Positions 12,344 through 22,675 of a stretch of DNA of 64,000 nucleotides are shown piece by piece. The first letter of the stretch is position 1. Each line of letters begins with the position of its first letter. The translations under genes and the position numbers were made by a program. Source of the DNA: Athripsodes cinereus (taxonomy: Eukaryota > Arthropoda > Insecta > Trichoptera > Leptoceridae); NCBI GenBank assembly GCA_947579605.1, contig OX388312.1, positions 21,723,313 to 21,787,312 of the forward strand. Reading direction: 5' to 3'. The notes under the pieces were generated by a model, which made no database searches, was not told the origin of the DNA, and worked only from the letters and a program-made list of their open reading frames with translations.

Positions 12344-12622
12344 TCAAGTCCTCCTGGGGATGACATGGATGTCTGGTGGTATGACATCCCTAGGTGTCGT
12401 GTCAATCCGCTGCAGGACGTGGCGTGTCAGCACCTTGTGACACTGTCTCCATAGTAGCCAGAATACCAGAAGCATGGCTATGACTACCACTAGTGTCAGC
12501 GAGGTTACTGACAGGTGGAACGATGAATTGTCTCCTTGAGCCACGATTACTTCTTCCTTCGTGTTTGTTGAACCCATTTTGCAAAAGTAAAACACCCACC
12601 ACGCAACTGTCTCACTGTACAT
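12344..12622 (-). CDS. small predicted single-pass membrane protein of the LTR element
   Basis: A 92-codon frame read toward the 3' LTR, ending 54 bp before it. A second in-frame Met lies at residue 16 (MGSTNTKEE), giving a 77-residue version that is perhaps the better start because the first 15 residues are aromatic-rich. There is one N-glycosylation sequon (N32-S-S) before a strong transmembrane segment at about residues 42-58 (LTLVVVIAMLLVFWLLW), then a basic tail (RQCHK, LTRH) ending RRT. This fits an N-outside, C-inside single-pass topology. I recognise no family. Its position between the interior and the 3' LTR is where env genes sit in retroviruses and errantiviruses, but it is far shorter than any env and I do not claim homology. 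A chance frame remains possible. Confidence 0.45.
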   Translation of the reverse strand: MYSETVAWWVFYFCKMGSTNTKEEVIVAQGDNSSFHLSVTSLTLVVVIAMLLVFWLLWRQCHKVLTRHVLQRIDTTPRDVIPPDIHVIPRRT

Positions 12623-12698
12623 TACTGACTGACAAATTATTATAAATATGTTACATTTTATATAAAAAATTATGTACCCGGAAGTCCGCGTTAGCGTC

Positions 12699-12851
12699 TC
12701 ATGACGTCAAAGAGACGCCACCCGGAATTCCGCCAGGTGACATGTAATTAAGCTGATCCCACTTTAATGACGCAAAGACCTTGAAAGACCAACATATCAA
12801 CAACAGTATGGCCAGTACTGCAGCTAAAAGTATAATCTTTTGGATCTCCAT
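12699..12851 (-). CDS. 50-residue predicted membrane peptide of the LTR element
   Basis: A 50-codon frame starting MEIQKIILLAAVLAILLLIC, then WSFKVFASLKW and a glycine/proline-rich end (SPGGIPGGVSLTS). The hydrophobic segment covers about residues 6-21 and starts almost at the N-terminus, so it could be a signal anchor or an uncleaved leader. It lies 76 nt upstream of the 92-codon frame on the same strand. Two adjacent, co-oriented short ORFs that both encode a clear membrane segment are unlikely from composition alone in AT-rich DNA, although U-rich sense sequence does favour hydrophobic codons. No family recognised. Its role, if any, is unknown. Confidence 0.38.
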   Translation of the reverse strand: MEIQKIILLAAVLAILLLICWSFKVFASLKWDQLNYMSPGGIPGGVSLTS

Positions 12852-12859
12852 GTCGTCAC

Positions 12860-13530
12860 CAAAGTAAGAGTACAATGTAAAATGTAAGTATGTATGAAAT
12901 TAAATGACATATAAAGTAAATAATTGAGGTCATAATATTTGCAATGTGTGAATTAAATAATGGTACATGTTATAATAATATGGACAATATATCATGACAT
13001 GACAAATATAGTACATAGAACAATACATAACGAAATGACCCAAAAAGGTAATATAGAACAATACATAACGAAATGACAAATCAAAGGTATATGTTATATT
13101 ATATGCGCTACCAAATATTGCAGTGTATGCATAAAGTAATAATATCAACATAATACGGAAAACATTTCTGTATATATGTAGATACTAGGTAGGTAGGTAC
13201 ATAGCACATGATGAACGTGCTTAAATCGATAAACAAATTCACACATATTATTTTAAGTATACAATAACAAATTTAAGTTGTAGATAAAACAGAACTTAAA
13301 TAAACATGAATGTTCATATTACAAGTTAATACAATGCAAGTTTGTTATATATTTATCACCGATGTAGGGATAACATATATGCAACAAAGCAACGTTAATA
13401 TTATTGTAAGTAGCTGGAATTACAAGCTAGACAAAACAAAATGCTAAGAATAATATTGATGATAAGGTTCGATTTAAAATACATGATACATTTTCATGGT
13501 ATTGCAAAGTGAATCATATTATAGCTAAAG
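12860..13530. other. AT-rich interior of the LTR element
   Basis: Very AT-rich filler with no coding signal. A 24-bp unit (TAGAACAATACATAACGAAA ...) occurs twice, near 13015 and 13053. This part looks unlike retroviral coding DNA and may replace a deleted gag-pol. Confidence 0.5.
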
Positions 13531-13951
13531 AATCACAATATGATTATTTGTACAAGATTGGAGAAGCACAATGTAATGATATTATTGTTGATAGCATATG
13601 GTGAAGAAAATGCTAGGTCTTTAGGAATGAAGGCTCTTCTGTTTCGTGGGGTTTGATTGTAAGAAGTTGAGTGTTTCTGAAGTGTTCGCGGAGATTCTTG
13701 GCAAAACCAGTTATGTCCTCGGACATAGTAAGTGGTTCGCCTAAGAACTCTCCTGGAAAGTGAAGTCTCATAATCTGTAGAGAACATGATGTGTTGAAAA
13801 TCCGAATCGCTGATGCGTTGCGATGCGATTTTATGCTGGATCGCGCGTTGCGCTGAGATACGATGCGAGTCTTGTTGGCATTGATAATGATGATGTATGA
13901 CTAGACGAAGGTATCTGCATTGTTGCTGTTCAGGTTACTGCTGGTTGATGT

Positions 13952-14239
13952 TTATAGACAGATTGTAGTTGAATCTGCTACAGTTGTGCAGGTTTGACGA
14001 TCTCTGAAGAACTTATTCGTGTGCATACGAATTCGGTTCCTTTTCGTTGAGATGCCTGTTGCTTCACAGTCTGGCATTGTAACGATCGTGATCGCGATAA
14101 GATAACGATGTGACGATGTGTTAGTCATGCGTAGATGTGAGTGCGATTGCTCCACTGCTGGTGATGTCCACCTTGGCTTTTGATTTCCTTTCCTGTTGAT
14201 CAGGAGTCCCAGAACACCGTCTGTGGGGGTGATGTCCAC
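13952..14239 (-). other. open frame in the gag position of the LTR element, not recognised
   Basis: A 95-codon minus-strand frame (MDITPTDGVLGLLIN ...) follows a short frame starting MYAKEQQPSKSETASR near 14480, downstream of the primer-binding site. It is where gag would start, and the DNA here is less AT-rich than the rest of the element. The residues are threonine- and serine-rich with no CCHC knuckle or capsid motif that I can recognise. It may be a decayed leader or gag remnant, or chance. Confidence 0.25.
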
Positions 14240-14561
14240 CAGGAATGAGTCTTACTCGTGTTGCTCACGAGATGCAGGAGTCAGTGCTGTTAGTTTGGTT
14301 GTATCCTGAATGGTTGCAGATGGTCCGCCACGTGTCTCATTGCGTCGCGTGGATTACTGGCGTTGCCGGCGCCAGGATTACATCTCTCACTTCCGTTGTG
14401 TAACTATTGTTGGATCGTTGTTCTTGGAGTGACCCTGCTTGCTGTCTCCGACTTTGAGGGTTGTTGTTCCTTCGCGTACATGTTGGAAAGTTATTGCACA
14501 AGAAATAAAGAATACAAAAAAAATCACTTCACTATTTTTTTTTTAAATCACTGAAAATCGT

Positions 14562-14580
14562 TCACTGTTCGGGTGTCACC
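14562..14580 (-). promoter_or_regulatory. primer-binding-site-like sequence
   Basis: The minus strand reads TGACACCCGAACAGTGAAC just after the LTR. It resembles the tRNA-Lys primer site (TGGCGCCCGAACAGGGAC) with several mismatches. Its position one or two bases inside the LTR supports the minus-strand orientation. Confidence 0.6.
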
Positions 14581-14583
14581 AAT

Positions 14584-14910
14584 TATAGGAAAAGGTTCCG
14601 ATGGCAGGTAGTATATGTGTCCTATGGCACAGATAGTGATTTAGTAAATAGTAAGCAAAGTTAATTCGGTGAGATAAGATGTTTTATTGAGAATTTAAGA
14701 TTTACATGAATATAATTATAACAATGGAAAAATACAATATAATCGTGCGGAGACAGTTACGGAGTGTAGGTACAGTTGCAACCGAAGCGAGAGAGGTAAT
14801 GAACTCACATGTAGGTACCACGATGGAAGCTATGGTAAGTACATGGTTGGTAGGTACATTGAGTGTACCTACATGTTCGGTGACGTGGCTTGTCACATGG
14901 GGTTGCCACA
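14584..14910 (-). repeat. 5' LTR
   Basis: Upstream LTR of the minus-strand element: starts TGTGGCAACC at 14910, with a TATATT-like box, AATAAA and a CCTATA end. Across ~260 bp it matches the 3' LTR almost without difference, implying insertion not long ago. Confidence 0.85.
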
Positions 14911-15309
14911 CTTTAAACAAAAAGAATCTAAATTTTAAAGCTTGAGAATAGAAATAAAATTTTTGACTAACCTAGGTGTTGTTTCTAGTCGTTGGGCAAT
15001 GACTCTCGATGATTCTAAATAAAATCGAACAATCCACAAATTACTTCGCTTACAGTCACACATATACATTGTACATACATAATATTGCTACTGAACTGTG
15101 GGCTTATAGAGCCGCACTGTGAAAGTTCACAAATAATTTTTTGTTGTCGCTGGAATCACTTCAATTTTTTAATACATAAAACTAAATTGCATTTATGATT
15201 TTGGCTGAAGGCTTGTGAATTTTATATTTGCAAGTATTTTAATTGTATTTGGTGTCGCAATTTTCACAGAAGTACGACATTTTTGACGCTGCGATGTTGG
15301 GTTCTATAG
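14911..15309. other. intergenic DNA between LTR element and LINE
   Basis: AT-rich, no ORF. The right limit is the 5' truncation point of the LINE, after an in-frame stop TAG at 15307-15309. Confidence 0.5.
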
Positions 15310-17271
15310 CGATGGAAGGAGAGTTACATCATTCCTATATTTAAGAAGGGAGATAAATCTAACATTATAAATTATAGACCCATTTGTATTTTGTCCGCAA
15401 TACCTAAATTTTTTGAATCGATTGTCTTACACTATATCACCCCTCATTTGGAAGGATTGATTAATCAGGCTCAGCATGGATTTGTTAAGGGAAGGTCGAC
15501 TTTGACTAATCTAATGATATACGAAGAACATCTCATGAGGGCCTTTGCTGAGAAATCTCAGGTGGACACTGTTTACACTGATTTCAGCAAGGCCTTCGAC
15601 CGCGTTCCACATGATATACTGTTGAGCAAATTGAGAATGCTGGGTGTGTGTGGTAATTTGCATGAATGGATTTCTAGCTATCTATGTGAGAGGAGACTTG
15701 TGGTGCGCAAGGATACAACGAAAGGCAATGGGTTCATTGCTACAAGTGGAGTTCCGCAAGGTAGTCACTTGGGACCACTTCTTTTTCTCCTTTTCGTAAA
15801 TGATATTTGTTCCATATTTGAAAACGTCAACTATCTGTTGTTTGCAGATGATCTTAAAATATTTAAACAGATAAACAGTTTACACGATTGTCAGGTATTG
15901 CAGGGTAATCTGGAGAGTTTGGGAACTTGGTGTGAGCTCAACAGGCTGTTTTTAAATATTGAAAAATGTCAGGTTGTTACATTTACAAAAAAGAAAAATC
16001 CATTAAAATTTGATTATAAATTGGGGGACAGTGTCTTACAGCGCGTTGATGCCATACGGGACTTGGGAATTATCTTCGATCACCATTTAACTTTTATTCC
16101 GCATATAGAGGATATCACTAGCAGGGGAATGAGAATGTTGGGATTTGTACTCAGAACAGCCAGAGATTTTGTGTCCATACCTGCAATTAAAACTATGTTC
16201 GTATCCTTAGTCAGGAGTCAGGTAGAGTATAACTCCCCTATATGGTCTCCTTACTACGCGGTCCACTCTAAGAATATTGAAAGAATACAGTGCAAATTTC
16301 TTAGACACGTCAACTATCTAATGCAAATTCCTGTTGAGGAAATTGATTACTCTTGTTTATTGTCGCTTTTGAATATGAACACTCTCTGTGATAGGCGTGT
16401 GATTTCTGATTTGATTTTGTTATTTAAGATTGTGAGAGGACTGTTCAATTGCTTTGAGTTGAGCGGGATGATCTCATACCATGTTCCGACAAGGGTCACT
16501 CGCCAAGCAATAACTTTTCATAGTGACGTGGTGGATACCAACTATGCATATAATTCGCCTTTGAATAGAATTCATAGATTGGGAAACATTTACGGACACT
16601 TGTCGGATGTTTTCGCGGATTCCCTGTTTGAGTTCAAGCAGAGAATGGCGGAGAATTTTAAAGCCGTAATATAAATACTTTGTCCTTTTTTACCTACCCT
16701 TCCCATTTGGTTAATCTTGTCTTTGTGTTGTAATTTGACATGATACGATATGTTTTGGTTTTAATTTGTAATTTTATATGATGCAATGTGTTTTGTTTTT
16801 ATTTTATAATTTGATATGATACGGTGTATTTTTATTTTTTTTATTTTATAATTTTATGTGGTGTGCTGTAAATTTATTTTATGGTTTGATATGATTCAAT
16901 ATGTTTTATTTTTATTTTATGATTTGACATGATGAATGTGCTGTAATTTTATTCTATAATTTGACATGAAAGTGTGTTTTATTTTTATTTTGAAATTCGA
17001 TGTGATGCAGTGTATTGTAACTTGATTTTATGGTTAGATATGATACAGTTTTTTTATGATTTGACATGATGCTGTTGATATGTTGTAATTTTATTATGTG
17101 GTTTATGTGACACAATGTGTTTAATTTTTATTTTTATAATTTGAAGTGATGCAGTATATTTTGTTTTTATTTTGATTTTAATTTGATACGATGGTGGTGT
17201 TGTACAATTGTTGTTTATAACTATGTATTAAAGGCGTAAGCCGTATGTATTATTATAAATAAATAAATAAT
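15310..17271 (+). mobile_element. 5'-truncated non-LTR retrotransposon (Jockey/CR1 group)
   Basis: Consists of the RT reading frame plus a ~600-bp 3' UTR. The UTR repeats a loose 50-70-bp motif (TTTGACATGATAC, TTTATAATTTGATATGAT, ...). It ends in GGCGTAAGCCGTATG followed by ATAAATAAATAAATAA, the microsatellite tail expected of LINE target-primed insertion. No ORF1 and no apurinic endonuclease: 5'-truncated at about 15310. The target duplication is not obvious. Confidence 0.88.
15391..16674 (+). CDS. reverse transcriptase domain of truncated LINE
   Basis: RNA-directed DNA polymerase that would copy LINE RNA at a nicked chromosomal target. Counting from the Met at 15391, the RT blocks are in order: AQHGFVKGRSTLTNL (27-41); motif A YTDFSKAFDRVPHDIL (62-77) with catalytic D64; motif B SGVPQGSHLGPLLF (119-132); motif C LLFADDLKIFK (149-159) with the catalytic aspartate pair D153-D154. 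A long thumb and C-terminal region follows (RVDAIRDLGIIFD, SLVRSQVEYNSPIWSPYY, IERIQCKFLRHVNYL). The frame is really open from 15310 (WKESYIIPIFKKGDKSNI, the block before AQHGF), so the Met at 15391 is not a true start. There is no internal stop or frameshift over 455 codons, so the copy is young. It lacks the upstream endonuclease and its own promoter, so it is presumably not autonomous. Confidence 0.92.
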   Translation: MSAIPKFFESIVLHYITPHLEGLINQAQHGFVKGRSTLTNLMIYEEHLMRAFAEKSQVDTVYTDFSKAFDRVPHDILLSKLRMLGVCGNLHEWISSYLCERRLVVRKDTTKGNGFIATSGVPQGSHLGPLLFLLFVNDICSIFENVNYLLFADDLKIFKQINSLHDCQVLQGNLESLGTWCELNRLFLNIEKCQVVTFTKKKNPLKFDYKLGDSVLQRVDAIRDLGIIFDHHLTFIPHIEDITSRGMRMLGFVLRTARDFVSIPAIKTMFVSLVRSQVEYNSPIWSPYYAVHSKNIERIQCKFLRHVNYLMQIPVEEIDYSCLLSLLNMNTLCDRRVISDLILLFKIVRGLFNCFELSGMISYHVPTRVTRQAITFHSDVVDTNYAYNSPLNRIHRLGNIYGHLSDVFADSLFEFKQRMAENFKAVI

Positions 17272-20200
17272 CAAAATTAAAAGTGTTTTTAATCTTATAT
17301 TAATTGTAAATGTGCTACATACGTGTATTATAAATGAGTCGTTAAGTTCGACATAGTTTTATTTGATATAAAATAAGATTGGATAAGGTATGTGGTTATA
17401 CAGAAACCAATATTTAATGAAATTAGCTACTTTCTTATTGTTGGGGACTTAAAGTCTTTAGTGAAAGTTGAGCGAAATTCTTTTATGTACTTTTGAGGGA
17501 TTACGTGTGTAATGAATAAACTGTGAAATCCCAAACGATTTAGTTTTTTGTCATTTCTTATTACATATTATAAAAGTTAATAACTTGTTAAAAAATAAAC
17601 TTCCAGTAAAATAATAGTTGAAATCAAATACTCGACCCTTTAATTATTAAAATAAATTATTTCTTAGTGCTAGTAATATAATTGCTTAGATCAAACAAAT
17701 TGAAATCATTTACACATCGTATTTGTAGTTATTATTGGTTATTCCAGCTATTTTAATAATATTGAATAAACTTGATAAGTAAACAAAGCTTCTAAACTTA
17801 ATACAGATTTTCAACAACGATTCCCTGAAACGTCTTTTAATTCTCAATTACTCTGAAATTTGAGACAATTTCAAACAAAAAGTTATGGTTCTATATGAAC
17901 TGTATTCAATTGCTTATATAAATAATGAACATCGATCTATGAGTAGACATGTATTATATCTGAGGAGCAAAGACCTTTCATGTTAATGAAATTATGAAAG
18001 CGCACACTTATATGTATAAAATTTCTTTCATTTTCGTTGATTTTAATATTTACTCTGCAATCCCAGTAGACTGTAAATGCATGAAGAAAATATATGTCTA
18101 ATGCATATAAATTTACTAATAACTTTTTCGGATATAAATTCTGCTAAAATTTTACATACAATTGCTAAATAATCTACAATTTCATCAGATATTCAGTATG
18201 ACCTACTATTTGAAAAAAAAACTGAACTTAATTGTATGAATAACATTAGAAAACTTAGTGGGTGTCTTGTATCTAAAACACATAATTATTAAGAAAGGAT
18301 GTAATGTACTAAAACAAGGTGAGGTTTGCATAGGGGAATTGATATAAGTGACTTTATGTGGGAGGGAATGATGCTTAGATTCCTGAATCTTAATGCGCTG
18401 TAGAACTTTAGTGAATTAGTTATAAGAAGGTAATTCAAAATACTTTGAATTCGAAAAGTACGTTTGTTATTTCAAAAGGTCTTCCGTTTTCTAACACGGT
18501 GAAAATGTGATATTTATTGTACGTGTACAGATAAATAAGAGTGAATTTCCTGCGAAAGTTTCAATCAAATTGTCCAACGCGTGAAACATTTAGAGATTAC
18601 AGAAGTTTTTAATTTTCACTTATTTTAGAGGCATTAACTATGTAACAATTTCTAGACATTTTTAAATAAAATATTTAAACTTGAATTACTTGACGAGCTT
18701 TTCAAGTCTTGAAAAGCTCGTCAATGGTGCAAGTGCACTGAAATCGCGATAGCGTAATTTAAATTAATGTAACAAATAAACATAATTTTTAATTTTGTTT
18801 GTTTATTTTTTAAGTGGATATGGATTTTTTATTTATTTATTCAAAACCAGTTACACACTTCAGACAACACATACAAATAAACACAAACAATTATAATCAT
18901 TACAAGAGACCATGCATTGCCCAATTTAATGATAGATGTAAAATTTCGAGTATTTTTGAGGTAAAACAATTACAGAACTTCACTATATAATTGCATTGGT
19001 TATAAAGTGTTTTTAAATTTCTTTTATGTAATGCAAAAGCAATTAATTGGAGTGAAACGCTTTAAAAATAATTTCAAAAAGCTGTTTTTATTTTTTTTGT
19101 GTTCGATGATAAGAGTGTATTACGGGTAAATTGACGGTCATATATAATATAAAAAAAAATGAACCTTTAATTTCTATTGATTCGTCAGTAATTACTAATT
19201 AAATATCTCTGAGATGAATTTAAAACTTCGTCAAGTTCAAGATGTGCTTGATGGTAACACTGATCATGTTTTCGCTCGTTTAATTGGCACGTATTTCGTC
19301 AATATAGAAAAAGATAAAAGAAATAATATTAAAAATAATAGTTATGTCTAGACTTTAGATTACTTGTGCTACTAGGTACCTACTTAAATCTTAAACAAAA
19401 GAAATATAGATGCTTATTTTAAAACAAATAGTAATTTTTGCCTATTATAAAGTGTTGGTTCATCGTCAAGTATGCGAATGAATCTTAATAATACTAAATT
19501 ATAATATAAAACGAATGATTTCATTTCCATTTTTTCCGTCTTTCCATGCCACTAAATTGAGACACTAAGGATGGTGGTTTGCATCGTCATTGACAAGGTG
19601 AAAGGATAGCTTGTATGTTTATTAAAAGCAACTAATCTATACTTGTTTGGGAAACCCTAAATGTGGTATGGATATAATGATCTACGAATGTTTTTTTTTT
19701 TGCTTTCAAGTATCTATAAATAATTACTTTGTACTTGGGTACCTATGTTATCAAATCAATATCATTGCGGTGCCCTTAAGACTTAATTGTTTTACAATTA
19801 AATATTACTGAATGAGTTCATTGTTTTGTGAGAGAATAAGCAGAGAATTCAATTAATCCAATTCGTTCTTGTGGAAAACATCATTGATGAAACACAATGT
19901 GTTATTTCAGTAGATAATAATATTTGAATACATCTATTTTCAAACGTTATTTGATTGAAATCTTTGTAAATATTTATGCACAACATTCAAACAAACTATT
20001 GTTTATTTATGTTATATAAAATTGTACTAGTATGATTTAACCTAGCCTCGCTCAAAATATAAACATCAAACAGAATAATTAACCCTTGAGAAACATATTG
20101 TAATAATTTATCTGCTTCATAATTAATAACATAAATATATAATTTGGAAAAACTATTTGAAAACTGGCAAAATCGTGATGTAATTATTAACGAAATTTCA

Positions 20201-20328
20201 ATTACGATCTGACACAAAAATTCGGTGATTTATTTTTGCAAATAAAAGTTTTGGACATCGTAAATCATAAAAATATCATAATATTTTCATCTCATCTTGA
20301 AAAAAAATTGGTTTGTCACCCCTTTTCT
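17272..20328. other. AT-rich intergenic DNA
   Basis: No coding signal. A minus-oriented TTTA-type tail at about 18825-18845, followed by CAGTTACACACTTCAG, could be the 3' end of a degraded LINE on the minus strand. The perfect hairpin at 18690-18724 is listed separately. Confidence 0.5.
18690..18724. repeat. perfect 17-bp hairpin with 1-nt loop
   Basis: TTGACGAGCTTTTCAAG, a single T, then its exact reverse complement. Isolated and GC-richer than its surroundings. It is too short for a miRNA precursor. Confidence 0.85.
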
Positions 20329-20515
20329 GTAAGTTTTCAAATCCCCTGTAAAAGGCAGGTGTTCGGAAACAGAGGACATTTACTTCTTAATTACAGCGGT
20401 TTGCTACAAATCCTAAATATCATACTTTTTTGTTTGTATGGATAGGATAGCTTGGAAGTTTATTTATTTCTGCTTTCACTTGTGAAATGTGTCGAGATGG
20501 TGTAGTAGTATGTAA
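20329..20515 (+). repeat. TAG-tailed short repeat, decayed copy
   Basis: Follows the family consensus through GTAAGTTTTC, CCTGTAAAAGGCAGGTGTTC and a degenerate middle to GAGATGGTGTAGTAGTA. Family marker blocks: GGCAGGTGTTCGAAAAAAT, GCGATGAGGTTTGCCACCC, CTGGCTACCCCACTTGTGGG and GATATGCCGTGATGGTATAG, with a TAG microsatellite at the end. Confidence 0.65.
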
Positions 20516-21335
20516 TATTTTTATCTCTATTTTAATTTACATAGCTGTACATATTTGATGAAAATACAACATTTGAATTTAATTTTTTAAATGTATTCAT
20601 ATCTCCCGATTCAAGTATTCTTCGGGTATTATTTTTACCTTGTTTATTCTTATTGTGGTGTCTATTGAGAAAATTCATACAAACATTTACACATACAAAC
20701 GGATTAAAATATTTTTGAGTGATTGTTATTGTTTTTGTATTTTCAGTTTACATTTGATTTGTTTATTAGAATAATAATTTCTCTACTTTTGAATAAACTT
20801 CTTGATTGAATAATTAAGTTTGTTGGTTCTTGGTGAATTACTATTCTTATTATTTGTATTTGCTTGTTATGTATTTAGCAAATAAAACATCGATTTTTTG
20901 TTTATGTTACAACTTTGACATTTAAAATTGCCAATTAAATAAGTTATACTTTCTAAATGAATGTTTTTTTTATTGTTTTTTTCAATATAACTATGCTAAA
21001 TAAACAAACATAATATTAAAAGGAAAAGTTAGAATAATTTATTTTTATTTTTGACTAACTAATCAAGAAATGGCTCTTGAAATATGGATTTATTTATAAT
21101 TGAAATTATGTGCATACCATAGTTATTAAGTAAATGTTTGCCGCTGCTGGCTAGGTTTAAATCATTATATTGTTAATATGAAAAGGAACGCGCCGACAAA
21201 TCTATTTTTATAGATTTGGTGCGACTGTATTATTGTTATTTAAATGTTGTCTTTTTTGTGAACTAAATTAATAATAAAAAAAATATATAAATAGACCTAC
21301 CTTTATTTGCCATCGAATAATTAATAACAGTATAC

Positions 21336-21530
21336 AATTCAGCGACGAGGTACAGCACTCATATTGAATGTCTTGTTTATATGGAATAAAGAGGATGATC
21401 TGTAGGTTCAATACATGCAGTTCACTTTCCATCCCACTCGATGGACTAGCCGATAAAAAAATACTAAGAAAAGTTTATTTAAAAAATCAGCGATGAGTAA
21501 TGTCACCCGTTCTAAATGTCTTGAAGATCT
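21336..21530 (+). repeat. TAG-tailed short repeat, two partial copies
   Basis: ATTCAGCGACGAGGTACAGC ... GAATGTCTTG at 21336-21420, and again ATCAGCGATGAGTAATGTCA ... AAATGTCTTG at 21484-21530. Both match the central block of the family and lack the ends. Confidence 0.55.
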
Positions 21531-22074
21531 CTCTATATCCATTTCATGCTGTAGTTCATTGACTTTCTTATTTTTGGGTGTCTTTATATAGATTTAGTGC
21601 ATTAGACCACTGTCTTCTTTACGAATGTACATTATGTCCGAAAGATATAATTTCTAATAGTATGAAATAAACCCGTTATAGAGGTCGCACATCATATTAT
21701 TATTATTAAGTAAATTTCTACATCACGTGAACCATACCGCAGAGTATCCGGTCATCCTAAGGTTCACTCGCTCTGAAAGGGTTGCTACCAATTTTATATA
21801 CACACAATATACACCCTCGTTGTCTGGTGAAAGGGTAACTACTAATTATTACTTACAGTTAGTTATTCACTTTAAATATTGCTAAAATGTTTCACCTCGT
21901 TTCCTTAAATATATTACTACTGCTACCTACTACTATAACTTCACTGCATATCCCTCAAGTGGAGTAGCCAGCGGAGCGAACATTGAAGGTATTATTAATC
22001 TCATATAAAAAAAACATTTTTAATTCATTCAATTTGCCCTTCAACGCTCCTCTTAGAAGCACAGGATACAAGCA

Positions 22075-22250
22075 TTTACCATTCAGAGCATCTCTGCACT
22101 AATTGAGTCACCTCTTTCCAAGACATTCCTGGTGCTCTGATGTCGTTGTGACTTGAACGGTATTTTGTGCAAGAAGGACGTCCGTCCCGTCGGAACCCTC
22201 GTAGGTAGAACCCAAAAAGAGCAGTGTTCTTTTTAGCTTACTATCACTGG
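22075..22250 (-). pseudogene. RTE-type LINE 3' fragment
   Basis: On the minus strand one frame reads HNDIRAPGMSWKEVTQLVQ then RCSEW and a stop, the last block of an RTE-like polyprotein. The DNA is homologous to 31040-31270 in inverse orientation (shared TGATGTCGTTGT, CGGAACCCT, AAAAAGAGC). Frames upstream are broken. Only the 3' ~175 bp survive. Confidence 0.6.
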
Positions 22251-22367
22251 ACGTATTTTAAAAGCTCCGAAAAATACCAGCAAAGAATGAATATCCCACT
22301 TATTCTGAAAGTTTTAGAGCGTCTAGTAAAAGGCAAATTTTTGTTGACACAAATAAAACATTCAACA

Positions 22368-22470
22368 TCTTCTGTTCAGCGATAATGTATGCCATCTATC
22401 CTGAATGTCCTATTTTTATTGACGCAGGAGAACGACTCGTGTGTTTATAATATGCTGTGTAGGTAAATTA
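22368..22470 (+). repeat. TAG-tailed short repeat, partial copy
   Basis: TTCAGCGATAATGTATGCCA ... CCTGAATGTCC ... GAGAACGACTCGTG matches the family centre. Directly upstream of the better copy at 22498, so a local cluster. Confidence 0.55.
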
Positions 22471-22497
22471 CAAGACTTATATCTATGTATATTTAAG

Positions 22498-22675
22498 ATG
22501 TTCGAAAAAATAAGACATTTTACATCTTAAATTCGGCGATGAGGTTTGCCACCCATCCTGAATGTCTTGATTTTATATTGGCATGGAGAAGACAGCTTGC
22601 ATCTTTTATATGCAGCTGGTCTGCTGGCTACCACACTTGTGGGATATGCCGTGATGGTATAGTAGTAGTAGTATA
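22498..22675 (+). repeat. TAG-tailed short repeat, well-preserved copy
   Basis: Reads GTTCGAAAAAATAAGACATT, GGCGATGAGGTTTGCCACCC, CTGAATGTCTTG, GCTGGTCTGCTGGCTACC, GGGATATGCCGTGATGGTAT, then TAGTAGTAGTA. The 67-residue frame over it is not a gene; a similar frame appears in other copies of the repeat. Confidence 0.85.

Larger units (their letters stand above)
11983..14910 (-). mobile_element. LTR retroelement without pol (minus strand)
   Basis: Two direct repeats flank a ~2.3-kb interior. Read on the minus strand, each LTR starts TGTGGCAACC. The upstream LTR (14584-14910) is followed by a primer-binding-site-like TGACACCCGAACAGTGAAC (about 14562-14580), close to the tRNA-Lys type. The downstream LTR (11983-12290) is preceded by the purine tract GGCGGGGGG (near 12294-12303). 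Each LTR carries an AATAAA signal. Possible 4-bp target duplication CTTT (11979-11982, 14911-14914). The interior has no recognisable reverse transcriptase, integrase, protease or zinc-knuckle gag. It does have two small transmembrane ORFs next to the 3' LTR. PBS, PPT and LTR place it as a non-autonomous Ty3/gypsy-like element, but the clade is not determinable here. Confidence 0.85.

Noticed and set aside
12086..14945. Similar plus-strand frames at 12086-12307 and 14706-14945 (MEKYNIIVRRQL...), which look like a duplicated gene
   Set aside because: They lie in the two LTRs of a minus-strand retroelement; the duplication is the LTR itself and the C-termini diverge exactly where the LTR ends.
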